Origin: DASRFR01 sp035651455
GTDB taxonomy: Bacteria; Acidobacteriota; Terriglobia; Terriglobales; Acidobacteriaceae
Assembly (NCBI GenBank): GCA_035651455.1
Contig: DASRFR010000058.1
Location: 434,001-498,000, forward strand
Length of the DNA: 64,000 bases
Direction of reading: 5' to 3'
Part shown: positions 53,996 to 63,087 of the stretch, piece by piece
Layout: each line of letters begins with the position of its first letter
Position numbering within the stretch: the first letter of the stretch is position 1
The notes under the pieces: model-generated
Told to the model about the DNA's origin: nothing
Seen by the model: only the letters and a program-made list of their open reading frames with translations
Database searches by the model: none
Translations under genes and position numbers: made by a program

Positions 53996-54358
53996 GAGAT
54001 AAGCCTCCAAGTGAACTGTGCAAGCAGAGGCAGTTGCCTATTCCGTTAGGCCCTGTTGTGCAACAATTTTTCCTAGTTCGTAGTGGCGTTCACCATGCCG
54101 GTTGCACAGCATCCGCGGCAAGTACATGCGGCTTAATAACTTCCGAGTAAACGCCCGCCGCCTTTCTTAGCAACTCGCGTGGCATGCCGATTGCACCAGC
54201 ACACGCCGGTCCTCGCTCCTTTTTAAGTTTTGGGCTGACGCGAGGCGGTGCAGATCGGGTGACCGAGCCGCGCCACAACCAGGCCGGCACCGCACCAATT
54301 CGAGGCCAGTCTGCGCCGAGCTGAGATGTAACCGCATCCAACCCGACGCTAATGAGAA
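53996..54358. other. Gap after recR; no gene recognised
   Basis: 363 bases before the terminator at 54359. No tRNA-like T-loop, no ribosome-site-supported gene. A small RNA ending at the downstream terminator is possible but nothing in the sequence proves it. Confidence 0.35.
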
Positions 54359-54386
54359 ACCGGGCTGATCGGCCCGGTTTTCTTTT
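54359..54386 (+). terminator. Rho-independent terminator
   Basis: ACCGGGC-TGATCG-GCCCGGT, a seven-base stem followed by TTTCTTTTG. It lies about 360 bases after recR on the plus strand; no closer stop signal was seen, so it may end the dnaX operon or an RNA in the gap. Confidence 0.8.
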
Positions 54387-54411
54387 GTGCAGCGCAGCGA
54401 GACACAGAGCG

Positions 54412-54978
54412 CTACTGCGCTACGTCAGACGGATCAGGTTCCAGCTCTAGATAGGTGTTGGCTTCCGCGTCTAGCGGGGTAATGCCGGCGGGCTCCCAGC
54501 CGCCGTTGTACTCGGCCATGCGGTTCTTCCATTTCAGAAAGTCGGTGATGCTCTGCGGTTCAATGCGAATCTCTACCCGCCGTAGGCTGGCGAGCAGCAG
54601 ATTCATTTCATAGCGGAAGCCGATGCCTGTTCGCATTTTCGTGTCGGAGGGCACGGAGATTGCGACTTTACGATTGCGGCACTCGAGCAGTCCCCAGCCG
54701 GCAGGCAATTCGCGGGCATCGACCAGCCCTGCGGGCGTGAGATAGAAGCGCTCGCAGCCCAGGCCGAGGGCAGTTTTTTTGCGGAACGGTTTCTCTCGAT
54801 CAGCCAGGAAATCAGCGCGCGAGATTTTGCACTCCACCAGCACCGAGTGACAGGCGCGCTTCCATCCGATGGCGTCGGGCATCTCGCCGCTGGCGCAAGC
54901 CTGTTCGGAAAGGATCACGCCACACCCGTAGCCTCGCAACCACGCGATCGCGGCTTTTATTAATTGAGGGTGAGTCAT
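54412..54978 (-). CDS. PD-(D/E)xK nuclease-fold protein
   Basis: 188 residues from 54978 (after GGAG). N-terminal MTHPQLIKAAIAWLRGYGCG, then the active-site pattern SGEMPDAIGW...VECKISRADFLAD, that is Asp and Glu-x-Lys of restriction-endonuclease-like folds. Similar to MmcB-type DNA-repair-linked proteins. No restriction partner adjoins it. Substrate unknown. Confidence 0.6.
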   Translation of the reverse strand: MTHPQLIKAAIAWLRGYGCGVILSEQACASGEMPDAIGWKRACHSVLVECKISRADFLADREKPFRKKTALGLGCERFYLTPAGLVDARELPAGWGLLECRNRKVAISVPSDTKMRTGIGFRYEMNLLLASLRRVEIRIEPQSITDFLKWKNRMAEYNGGWEPAGITPLDAEANTYLELEPDPSDVAQ

Positions 54979-55049
54979 GGCTCCAGATTCTTTGTAGCGA
55001 CAGAAGAGAAGCAAGAGAAGTGCCTGAATGGTTTCCAGCAGCCGACCGG

Positions 55050-56591
55050 CTAGGCTGGCGTTTGACGCCTGGCCGAGGCGATTTGATTCTGCGATCGGGT
55101 AGAGGATGTCGATTTTTTCGACACCGGCCGGCGTGTTCTCTGGACCAAGCGCTTTACGACGATGGGCGATCCAAGGCTTCGCTCTAACAAAAAGCGCGAC
55201 GCGGCGATCGTTTCCGCGCTCGCGGAGTAGGGGGAATACGCCTGCGCGTACACAGCCAAGGTCCCGTCCTGATTGGTGACTTTTAGCTGACGGGTTCGTC
55301 CGTCCCGCTCTGTATCGAACGCATTCGCGAGGCGGACAATGCCCGCCAGCTTGAGCGCAGTTGCTTGCTGGTCCGCAGGCAACGTGCTGAACTCTTTATG
55401 TCGCGGCTCTGGCAGCGCACCGCGGTGATAGCGAGCGATCATCGCCACAAGCTTCAGATCCTGTTGCGTCCAGCCCAAGGGCGGGTTCAGCGCTTCGATA
55501 AGGCGGCGGGAAACTTTGTGGTGGTTCCTGGCAGTGCGCGAGAGTCCCACGTCATGCAGCAGTGCGGACGCAAGGAGAATGGAGCGTAAATCCTGGGCCT
55601 CGCTATTGGTTTGCTTGTCCGCGTCAAGAGCATCGTATATTTGCACGGCGAGTCTGGCCACCAGTTGGGAATGCCGGAAGTCTGGATCGAGAAAGGCCGC
55701 CCAGATCTTCAGCCGCTCCAGTCCGGCCGCGCGGATTTCCGCGCCTTTGGGCAATTCCGATCGCCATATCTTCCATAACGAGTCAGGACCAAGCATCCTC
55801 TGGCGGTACTTGTCGATTCGATGTTTTCTTTGTTCCGCGACGATCGAGCGCCAACGGGCCCGGGTCTCAATATCAGAAAGCGCCTTAATCTCGAAAGCCG
55901 TCGCCCAGAGCACGTCGAGATCGTGGACATCGCCGAGCCAGTCCTGTAGTTGCTTCAGGTCATCGCTCCACTTGTCGTGCTGCTCAGGCAGGAAATTCTC
56001 CACTGTGTAGCGGAAATGCTTGATGCCGATCCTTAACTGGTGCAGAGCTGTCTGGCTGCGGTTACGGAGCGCCTGTCGTTGCAGTTCGCGCGCTCCTGAC
56101 CATCGCTCGAGGGCCAGGTGGCGAAAAACATCGCTTCCGAGGGGAATGCGCGCCGCACGCCGCGGTAATTCATCGGCCCAACGCTGCCATTGCTTGCGAT
56201 CGAAACCCTGCAGAGCCATCTGGGCGTGCTTCTTCAACTGAAGTTCCTGATTATCAAGGTGAGCCCTCAGTTGCTGGCTGACCGGATCAGCGGGCACGCC
56301 AAGCTTATCGAGCCATTCCTTCAACACCTGGACGTCGCGCAGGGATCCGAGGCTTTGAAAAACCGGCTTTGCCGCCTTCTTCATTCTCTTCCAGGATTTG
56401 TCTGGATCGATTGCCATCAAGCCGTCGGCCATGGAACGACAGCGCCGAAAAGCGACGCGGAGATCGTGTACCGGGTCGGAGGCAAATTCTTCTTCCGCCT
56501 TTTCACACTCCTTCAATACGCGTTCCATCCAGTGCGCCAAGCCGGTTTTTTGCTTGGCGTTTCCGTTCTTTGAGACTATTCGCGGATCCAC
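55050..56591 (-). CDS. CHAD domain fused to Ppx/GppA-type HD domain
   Basis: 513 residues from a GTG at 56591; a GTG at 56702 would add 37 residues without a recognisable domain. The CHAD domain (about 20-290) shows DPVHDLRVAFRRCRSMADGL, TALHQLRIGIKHFRYTVENF and DWLGDVHDLDVLW. Then an HD-like region: RSILLASALLHDVGLSRTAR, NHHKVSRRLIEA and KLAGIVRLANAFD, as in the C-terminal part of exopolyphosphatases. CHAD binds polyphosphate, so a polyphosphate-linked nucleotide or phosphate hydrolase is likely (inference). Basic Ser/Arg tail. Confidence 0.85.
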   Translation of the reverse strand: MDPRIVSKNGNAKQKTGLAHWMERVLKECEKAEEEFASDPVHDLRVAFRRCRSMADGLMAIDPDKSWKRMKKAAKPVFQSLGSLRDVQVLKEWLDKLGVPADPVSQQLRAHLDNQELQLKKHAQMALQGFDRKQWQRWADELPRRAARIPLGSDVFRHLALERWSGARELQRQALRNRSQTALHQLRIGIKHFRYTVENFLPEQHDKWSDDLKQLQDWLGDVHDLDVLWATAFEIKALSDIETRARWRSIVAEQRKHRIDKYRQRMLGPDSLWKIWRSELPKGAEIRAAGLERLKIWAAFLDPDFRHSQLVARLAVQIYDALDADKQTNSEAQDLRSILLASALLHDVGLSRTARNHHKVSRRLIEALNPPLGWTQQDLKLVAMIARYHRGALPEPRHKEFSTLPADQQATALKLAGIVRLANAFDTERDGRTRQLKVTNQDGTLAVYAQAYSPYSASAETIAASRFLLERSLGSPIVVKRLVQRTRRPVSKKSTSSTRSQNQIASARRQTPA

Positions 56592-56821
56592 GTGGTGATT
56601 GCCTGCTCCGAAGGGACTTTCAACTGAATTAAGATAACACTGCCCAAGCGATGGAATTGCTTGAACGGCAAACACTTGGACAGCCCTGGAGTACAGGTTC
56701 ACACGCCGGCAAAAGCCGACCCAGGGCCTGCTTGGCCGGCCTCTTCGAGTTACTTGCGTAATGTGCGCCGCTTACCTTTTAGCCTTAGGCTTACTGAGTC
56801 AGGGTATAGGAGCGGCATCTC

Positions 56822-59536
56822 TTGCCTTCGCCGACAGTCAAGGACGGCCGTAGCGCCTCGGCTAGTGCCTTTGTGCACAGCCTTAATATTCTTGTAAAGT
56901 ACGTCCGCCTCTACGGCTTTGATCACAAGCGAACCGAAGGGCAGTTCGAAACTACCTGGAACGAACTGCAGCAGGCATTACCCAAATCAGGAGACGGCGG
57001 TTTCCTCCTCGGTGTTTCGGGTCACCAGCTTCTGCTTGATGGCATTCCCCTGGACACAGGACAGGCTGAAAAAAGTTTCGCGCAATTACTTACCACCGCC
57101 GGACTCGCCAGCATAAATTTTTCCAACAAAGTGACGGTTGACGATTTTGCCCGCCTGGTACGGGCATTCGCCGTGGGCGGCTCGAAGGCGCAAGACGTTG
57201 CCAAGCAGATCAAAGAGACGCTAAGCGAAATCAAGAGTTCCACGATCAAGATCAACGAAGTGAAATTCGTGGCCGCCGACCCGGCGACCGGAGACGTGAT
57301 GGTGGCGTCGCAGATTGCGGCGCAGACCCTGGGTCCTGAGTTCAAGCAGTGGCTGAATGATCCGCAAAAACTCTTGCAGTTGATTGCTGCAGCGGAAGGC
57401 GCGCGCGGTGGTGTTCCGAGCGACGGCGTGCCTATGGTGCCCCTGGGAAGCGTACCGATGGGAGCTGGCGGTGGGAGCGGAGCCGGTACCGCGGGTACTG
57501 GAGGTGGCGCTGCGGGCGGCGCCATTGCTTACAGCGGTGGGACTGTTGCGCTGCAGGAAGAAGAGGTCATCCAGGCTATCCGGCTGCTGACCCGCTTCGG
57601 CGAAGTGGGGCACGATGAATCGAAGATTCCCGTTCTTCAGCAAGAGCTGAACCAGGCGAATGCGACTACCAAGCTGAATCTGCAGCAACTGTTGGAGTCT
57701 CTGGCCGCGACCATTCCTGGAGAAGGCGCCGATACGCCGTTGCTGATGAAAGCCGCTGAGCATATGGCGATCCGCTTCGCTCTCGAGCGTTATCAGAAGG
57801 GCGAGGTTCGGGTTAACGCGGTGCATCAGATGATGGAGCACATGAGCCGCCAGATGGACACGCTGCGGCAAATCTTAAAAATTCAAGAAGAGAAGATGAG
57901 CAAGGCCGGCCTGCTGGTGGAATCGCACGCCGACATCCTGGACCGCATGTTCTGGGCAGAAGTTCCCGAAGCGGGCAAACGCAGCGTGCTGTTGTCGAAC
58001 GAAGCGGCCTGCGTGCCTCCGCGCAACGTGCGCCAGTTCGTCGAGTTGTTGTTGGAACGGGGTGACAAGGAAACAGCGGGCGGCATCCTGTTGAACTACA
58101 TAAGCTGCCTGGATGCGAAGGAGAACGAGCCACGTCGAAAGACGGCCATTGGACTAAGCCAGCTCGCCGATCTTTACGCGGGCCCAGGCGGCGGGCTGAT
58201 GGTCGCAGCCATTCGCAAAGTGGGGGACCATCTCGCTAAGGATGGGGATCCAGAGCTGCAAAGCCTATTGGGAGCTGCGTTCGTGCGGCTAAACCAGGAA
58301 GCCAGCGGGCGCAAGGAATACACCGCCGTCGCTGAAGTCTGCCTGGCGATGGAAGAGATCGCGAAGAAGCGTCCCGTGCTGGTAAACGATCTGCGGCCGC
58401 GTGTGGGAGTGGAGAATCGGCTGCCTGAATTCATCGACGAAGCCCTGCGCTTGCCGGAGATCCCTCCGGACCTGATCCGGGTTTTGCAGCGCACGTCGCA
58501 GGCCGCGGTTGAACATCTCTCGGACCGGTTCTTCCGCTGCATGCGGCGCGATGAATGTGACCGCATGGTGGAAGTGGTTCGTGAGCTGGGGCCGCCGGGT
58601 CTGTCGCAATTGCGGGAAATGCTCCGTACCGGGCAGGCGCGGCAGGCGTCATCCGCCGTCGGACTGTTGAGCCGGCTCGACGTTGCCACCCTGCTGGAAC
58701 TGCTGCCCACGAGATTGAAAGAGTTCAACCGCTTTTACCACGACATTATCGTTCGCCAGATTGCTTATGGCGCGGCACCCGACCGAGGCCGCACGCTGCT
58801 GGAATTGCTTGAAATCATTGATCCCCTGGTGCTGCCGCAAGCGATCGACGAAATCGGCATGAGCGGCGACCATTCCGCTGCCGCTGCCCTGATTGTCATG
58901 GCTCGCGCCGGCGAATCGGATACGCGCTCTCCGTTCGTTCAACTTAAAGCAATCGAATCGCTCGGACGGTTGCGCGACGCCGAGGCAGTTCCGGTACTGC
59001 GTGAAATTCTCGAAGCCAAGAAGATGTGGAAATGGGCGCATCCGCGGGAACTGCGCGTAGCGGCGGCGCAGGCACTGGCCAAGATCGATCCGCGCTATGG
59101 CAGCCAGGTGCTGGCCGACAGCGGCCTGGGCCCGGGTGAACTTGCGATTGCGCCGCTGGACGCTGCACCCGCCTGTCCATGGGTAAGGCAACGACGCTAT
59201 GAGCGCATCGTGCTGTCGCGTGCGTTATCGGCGACGATTGGAAGTTCGTGGGGAAAATCCAATATCGTGATTCGCGAACTCAGCCTGGGTGGCGGCATGG
59301 GCACCAAGGAAGACAATCTGCGCATTGGATCTGAGGCTAATCTTGATATCTCTATGGGCGTGCGCCACATTCGCGCCCAGGTGCTATTACGCCGCGCACG
59401 TGTGAATGAAATCGGCTTTGAAATCGTAAACACTGATCTCGAGAGCCGCTATCGCATCCGCCATCTGCTGGTGAACGGCCTGGAACGCACGCCCGAGGTC
59501 AAAGAGCAAGACTGGGACGGCAGCCGCAAGGTCTAG
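56822..59536 (+). CDS. Large helical-repeat protein with C-terminal PilZ-like domain
   Basis: 904 residues, TTG start after AGGAGC. The N-terminal 180 residues are alpha/beta (LNILVKYVRLYGFDHKRTEG, FLLGVSGHQLLLDGIPLDTG). A Gly/Ala linker (about 198-240) leads to helical HEAT-like repeats to about 770. The end (about 785-904: RRYERIVLSRALSATIG, IVIRELSLGGGMG, GFEIVNTDLESRYRIR) has the strands and R-x3-R type opening of PilZ, the c-di-GMP-binding domain. Signalling scaffold likely. Confidence 0.75.
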   Translation: MPSPTVKDGRSASASAFVHSLNILVKYVRLYGFDHKRTEGQFETTWNELQQALPKSGDGGFLLGVSGHQLLLDGIPLDTGQAEKSFAQLLTTAGLASINFSNKVTVDDFARLVRAFAVGGSKAQDVAKQIKETLSEIKSSTIKINEVKFVAADPATGDVMVASQIAAQTLGPEFKQWLNDPQKLLQLIAAAEGARGGVPSDGVPMVPLGSVPMGAGGGSGAGTAGTGGGAAGGAIAYSGGTVALQEEEVIQAIRLLTRFGEVGHDESKIPVLQQELNQANATTKLNLQQLLESLAATIPGEGADTPLLMKAAEHMAIRFALERYQKGEVRVNAVHQMMEHMSRQMDTLRQILKIQEEKMSKAGLLVESHADILDRMFWAEVPEAGKRSVLLSNEAACVPPRNVRQFVELLLERGDKETAGGILLNYISCLDAKENEPRRKTAIGLSQLADLYAGPGGGLMVAAIRKVGDHLAKDGDPELQSLLGAAFVRLNQEASGRKEYTAVAEVCLAMEEIAKKRPVLVNDLRPRVGVENRLPEFIDEALRLPEIPPDLIRVLQRTSQAAVEHLSDRFFRCMRRDECDRMVEVVRELGPPGLSQLREMLRTGQARQASSAVGLLSRLDVATLLELLPTRLKEFNRFYHDIIVRQIAYGAAPDRGRTLLELLEIIDPLVLPQAIDEIGMSGDHSAAAALIVMARAGESDTRSPFVQLKAIESLGRLRDAEAVPVLREILEAKKMWKWAHPRELRVAAAQALAKIDPRYGSQVLADSGLGPGELAIAPLDAAPACPWVRQRRYERIVLSRALSATIGSSWGKSNIVIRELSLGGGMGTKEDNLRIGSEANLDISMGVRHIRAQVLLRRARVNEIGFEIVNTDLESRYRIRHLLVNGLERTPEVKEQDWDGSRKV

Positions 59537-59593
59537 AGCCCCTTTCCAGTTTCCGCTTACCGTTTCGCGCTATCCGACGTTCGCTTACCGCTA

Positions 59594-59624
59594 AAACAAA
59601 AAGCCCCTGCCAGGCAGAGGCTTG
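59594..59624 (-). terminator. Rho-independent terminator of the atp genes
   Basis: On the minus strand AAGCCTCTGCCTGGCAGGGGCTT folds into an imperfect stem, followed by TTTTGTTTT. It ends transcription after atpE, about 24 bases from its stop. Confidence 0.8.
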
Positions 59625-59647
59625 TTCCGAAAAAACGATCTGTTCGA

Positions 59648-59953
59648 CTACACGACCTTCACGAAAATGATAACCAGCGTGTAAAGCGCGAGCGATTCGA
59701 TCAGCGCCAGGCCGAGAATCAGCGCTAATTGAATGCCGGGGCGTGCCGCAGGGTTGCGTGCCAGGCCCTCGGCGGCTGCCGCAGTCGCCTTGGCCTGTGC
59801 CAGGCCGCAGACAGCGGAGGCAATTGCCATAGAAAATCCGGCCGAAATGGCCACCCAATTTACCCCGCCTGCGGCCGCACCGCCCTGGGCGAAGACCGGC
59901 ATGGCCAGGAACAGGAAGGCCAACGCCATGAAGATGTAGCTCAGTTTACGCAT
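59648..59953 (-). CDS. atpE: F0F1 ATP synthase subunit c
   Basis: 101 residues from 59953 (after AAGGAGA). It has an N-terminal signal-like extension (KLSYIFMALAFLFLAMPVFA) before the usual two helices. The second helix carries Glu86 with Ser87 and Tyr91, and the first has Gln53. Aligned without gaps to the Ilyobacter tartaricus c subunit these are the Na+ ligand positions Gln32, Glu65, Ser66 and Tyr70. Proton or sodium coupling is undecided from sequence alone. Confidence 0.95.
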   Translation of the reverse strand: MRKLSYIFMALAFLFLAMPVFAQGGAAAGGVNWVAISAGFSMAIASAVCGLAQAKATAAAAEGLARNPAARPGIQLALILGLALIESLALYTLVIIFVKVV

Positions 59954-60060
59954 CGTGATTCTCCTTGCTGCTATGAATTGGCCGCCAGTGGGTGGTTGAC
60001 GCCATACCGTGCAGACGCCCTCACGCTCGCAGCCCGTCAATACCGAGTCCCGAACTTCGA

Positions 60061-60120
60061 GTACTCAGTACCCAGTTCCCAGTGGGCATCGCTTGATAAG
60101 CGTGACTGGGTACTTGGTAC
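60061..60120. repeat. Imperfect inverted repeat between atpB and atpE
   Basis: GTACTCAGTACCCAGT (60061-60076) and ACTGGGTACTTGGTAC (60105-60120) are inverted with 14 of 16 matches; a smaller CGCTT/AAGCG stem lies inside. In the RNA this forms a long hairpin between two F0 genes and could set the high c:a ratio (inference). Confidence 0.8.
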
Positions 60121-60128
60121 CGGGCACT

Positions 60129-60857
60129 CTAATGCTCTTCTGCCACGGCGCCCTGCAGGTAAACGGTGGTCAACAGCACGAAAATATAGGCCTGCAGGAA
60201 AGACACGAAAATGTGTAATCCCAGGAAAATGATCGGTACGCCAATCGGAACGAGCGAGATAAAAACCAGCGTCACCATGTCGCCGGCGAACATATTGGCG
60301 AAAAGACGAATGGTGAGGGAAAGCACGCGGGCCAAGTGACTGATTAGTTCGATGGGAACCATCAAAGGCGCCAGCAGCGGCATGGGGCCGGCAAAATGTT
60401 TCAGATAGCCGATTCCCGCGTGTTTGAATCCCTGCGCCTGGTAATAGACGAATGCGCATATCGCGCATCCCAGGGGAACATATTTCACCGCGGTCGGCGA
60501 TTCAAATCCGGGTATGAGCCCAATTAGGTTTCCGATCAGGATGTATAAGCCCAATGCCATCAGAAAAGCTGTGTATCCCTCGCTGTGCGGACCAATAATT
60601 TCGCGACTCTGGCCTTCAATGAAGCCGTGCGCGCCCTCGAAGATGTGCTGCAACGCTCCCGGGCGATCGACCGAGAGGCGTGAACGGACAAGAAAAAACA
60701 CACTCACCAGGAACAAGAACACCAGAATCTGCATGGCCACGGAATTGGTGATCGGCGCCTGGGGATGGTGTGGCGGAAGATGCAGCGCGTTCAGCACTGC
60801 GGTAACAGGGCCGGCAAAGATTCGATTCAGGAGCGCCGTAAACCAGAGTTGTTCCAT
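60129..60857 (-). CDS. atpB: F0F1 ATP synthase subunit a
   Basis: 242 residues with several membrane helices. The essential Arg lies in LSLTIRLFANMFAGD, and the C-terminal helix is FVSFLQAYIFVLLTTVYLQG. With the c ring it forms the ion channel of the ATP synthase. Lies between atpI and atpE in the usual order. Confidence 0.96.
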   Translation of the reverse strand: MEQLWFTALLNRIFAGPVTAVLNALHLPPHHPQAPITNSVAMQILVFLFLVSVFFLVRSRLSVDRPGALQHIFEGAHGFIEGQSREIIGPHSEGYTAFLMALGLYILIGNLIGLIPGFESPTAVKYVPLGCAICAFVYYQAQGFKHAGIGYLKHFAGPMPLLAPLMVPIELISHLARVLSLTIRLFANMFAGDMVTLVFISLVPIGVPIIFLGLHIFVSFLQAYIFVLLTTVYLQGAVAEEH

Positions 60858-60915
60858 AGACGAGTTCTCAGCGTTCTCGCTTGAGTGTGCTCAGTTTTCT
60901 GCCATCCACCGGGAT

Positions 60916-61353
60916 CTAAATACCACGCGCCAAGGCTACGTAAGCTTCGTAGGCGGCTTCGCACGCGATGGCGCCCACGGGCAGGAACAGGCCCGCCAAA
61001 AGTCCGTGGAGGCTCGCGGGAGAAACAGTCAATATAACATAGGCGGCTAAGCCCATCAAAACATAGCGGAAGACGAAACGCAGGATAATTCCCTTCCCAG
61101 ATGACTGCCGGCCGCCTCGTGTGATGCGTTCGGCCAGCGCCGTGACTACGCGCTTAAGCCAGTGGAAATTCAGGTACGCGACGGCGCTGCCACAAGCAAA
61201 ACCTAGCGCCGGGCGCCAGCCATATCGAATAGCGGCGGCGATGGTCAGCGCGACCCAGAGCACCAGCATGAACTGGGAAATCCGCGCCAAGGCACCGGAG
61301 TAGAACTGCTCACCGGTTTCGGGGATATCCGGATTGCGAATTTCTGGTTGCAA
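60916..61353 (-). CDS. atpI: ATP synthase subunit I-like protein
   Basis: 145 residues with four membrane helices (ISQFMLVLWVALTIAAAI, LGFACGSAVAYLNFHWLKRV, FRYVLMGLAAYVILTV, LHGLLAGLFLPVGAIACEA). The FxxGxxxxxLNFxWL pattern matches AtpI-type c-ring assembly factors. Directly upstream of atpB (58 bases). Confidence 0.85.
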   Translation of the reverse strand: MQPEIRNPDIPETGEQFYSGALARISQFMLVLWVALTIAAAIRYGWRPALGFACGSAVAYLNFHWLKRVVTALAERITRGGRQSSGKGIILRFVFRYVLMGLAAYVILTVSPASLHGLLAGLFLPVGAIACEAAYEAYVALARGI

Positions 61354-61363
61354 GATGCGCCAT

Positions 61364-62110
61364 TCATCTCAGGGTTGCGCTGAACAAGCGGGTGAGCTTT
61401 TCAAAAGCGCGCTCTGCCTGTGGGCGGTTGTAAACAGGACTGTCGGGCACCGTCCAGCCGTGATATGCGCCTTCGTAGGTTTGGCTCTCGTACTCTCCGC
61501 CCCAGAATCTCAACGCGGCTTCGAAATTCTTTATAGCATCGGCGGACATGCCGCGATCCTTAACCGCATGTCCGAAGTATAAGCGCGCCTTTATTTTCGG
61601 AAGAAGGATGTGCGGGCTGGTGGGGGCGTCAGTATAGAGATGGCCGCCGTGGAAGGAGGCAGCTGCGCCAATGTTGTCCGGCCTCGCCGCAGCCGCTCGC
61701 AAAGCCATACCGCCGGTATAGCAGTGCCCCACAACGCCCATAGCCCGGCTCTTCACCGTCGGGACAGTGTCGAGAAAATCGACATAGGCAGACGCGTCGC
61801 GCGCCATCGCGTCGGGCGTTAAAGGTGAGGAAAGTTCTTTTATGCGTTGCGCGGTTCGGTCTTCACCGAACTTCAGCGGAAATTTGAACACGGGCAGGTC
61901 GCTGGTGCGATAGAAGACGTTGGGAACCAACACGACGTATCCTTGCTCCGCTAAGCGCTTCGCCATTGCAAGCGGGGCCGCACGGATTCCGCCGATATCC
62001 GTGTAATGAATAACCGCGGGCCACGCGCCTTCTCCCGTTGGCTCGTACAGGTACGCCTCAGTTTTGCCATCGCCTGCTGAAATTTCGATTTTTTGCTCGG
62101 CCACTTGCAT
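61364..62110 (-). CDS. Dienelactone hydrolase family protein
   Basis: 248 residues from 62110 (after GGAG). Catalytic Cys in VGHCYTGGMAL (G-x-C-x-G), Asp region LYFGHAVKDRGMS and His in GAYHGWTVPD. Cytoplasmic, hydrolyses dienelactone-like esters or related substrates. It stands 10 bases before atpI, on the same strand, so is transcriptionally linked with F0 genes though unrelated. Confidence 0.9.
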   Translation of the reverse strand: MQVAEQKIEISAGDGKTEAYLYEPTGEGAWPAVIHYTDIGGIRAAPLAMAKRLAEQGYVVLVPNVFYRTSDLPVFKFPLKFGEDRTAQRIKELSSPLTPDAMARDASAYVDFLDTVPTVKSRAMGVVGHCYTGGMALRAAAARPDNIGAAASFHGGHLYTDAPTSPHILLPKIKARLYFGHAVKDRGMSADAIKNFEAALRFWGGEYESQTYEGAYHGWTVPDSPVYNRPQAERAFEKLTRLFSATLR

Positions 62111-62160
62111 GATCACTTCTCCGTGCTTTGACTGATTCTTTCAGTCGCGTGATTACGAAG

Positions 62161-63015
62161 CTACACGCCTGCTGGAACGATTGCGTACTTCTCCTCCAGA
62201 AATTCCTGCAGCTGCAGGGGAAGCACGTAGGCCAGTTCTTGCCAGGTCAGCACCTTGCAACGCACACGCAAATCGGCAGCGCGAACGCCGCGCATCACCA
62301 AGTACCAGGCTTCCCTCAGGTCGGGGCGGCGCGCGTCCAGCATCACACAAAACGAACACTGGCTAGCGTACGCGGCCAGCACATTGCGAATGAGCTGATA
62401 TGACGAGTACGCGCCACTTCTTCGCGGCAGCACACGGCAGTCAAACACTTCCTTGAAATCGCGGTATGCTTCCACATATTCGGCATCTTTACTCTGGAAG
62501 TCGCTTTCCGTCAGCTTGGCTTCGACCAGCAGGTTTCCTATTTGCATATCGACTTCGGTACGGTCGGCGCGACCATTCGCCAGGGGCACTCGGGCCTTCA
62601 CTCCAAAGCGAAGATCCGCCGGCCATTCGACCCCCAAGAGTCGCGGCGCTGCAGGACACCGAAGAGTACGGGGATGGCAGAAGATGTTCATCAGCAGGGC
62701 GTCGGAACTGTTGCTCGAGTCGAGTTCCCTCCACCGTCGATCGTCACCCGGCAACGCCCTGCGCTGGCTGGTGTGAACTTTTACAAGACGCTCTCGCCAG
62801 TTGTCGGTATTCAGAATCGCGCGGTAGCTTTCACGCAAGAAGTTTCCGTGCGTCAGCCCATCTTCTGAGGGTTGGTAACAGATGACTTTCGCTTCTCCAT
62901 AGCTCTCGCAGATCTTCAGCCCGTGCCGCTGCGCGTACTGCCAGTTGCGTTCCCTCAGTTCAATTCGCAGGCTGCTGGCGTAAGGCAGCGCGGGAATCTG
63001 TAGTGACTGCGACAC
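62161..63015 (-). CDS. PD-(D/E)xK nuclease-fold protein (PGN_0703-like)
   Basis: 284 residues. The key segment RADRTEVDMQIGNLLVEAKL with Asp and Glu-Ala-Lys is a typical nuclease active site, followed by SDFQSKDAEYVEAYRDFKEV and RNVLAAYASQCSFCVMLDARRP. This resembles the PGN_0703 family of putative restriction endonucleases. No methylase is near. Sits between atpZ and the hydrolase. Confidence 0.65.
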   Translation of the reverse strand: MSQSLQIPALPYASSLRIELRERNWQYAQRHGLKICESYGEAKVICYQPSEDGLTHGNFLRESYRAILNTDNWRERLVKVHTSQRRALPGDDRRWRELDSSNSSDALLMNIFCHPRTLRCPAAPRLLGVEWPADLRFGVKARVPLANGRADRTEVDMQIGNLLVEAKLTESDFQSKDAEYVEAYRDFKEVFDCRVLPRRSGAYSSYQLIRNVLAAYASQCSFCVMLDARRPDLREAWYLVMRGVRAADLRVRCKVLTWQELAYVLPLQLQEFLEEKYAIVPAGV

Positions 63016-63087
63016 GTCTAGCAGGATACAACGGAGCAGAGTTCGCTCCCGGCTTGGGTTAAGACGTGACGCGGAGATGGGCGATGG

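Noticed and set aside
53996..54358. Possible tRNA or small RNA before the terminator
   Set aside because: No T-loop or acceptor pairing for a tRNA; small RNA only conjectural, so not called.
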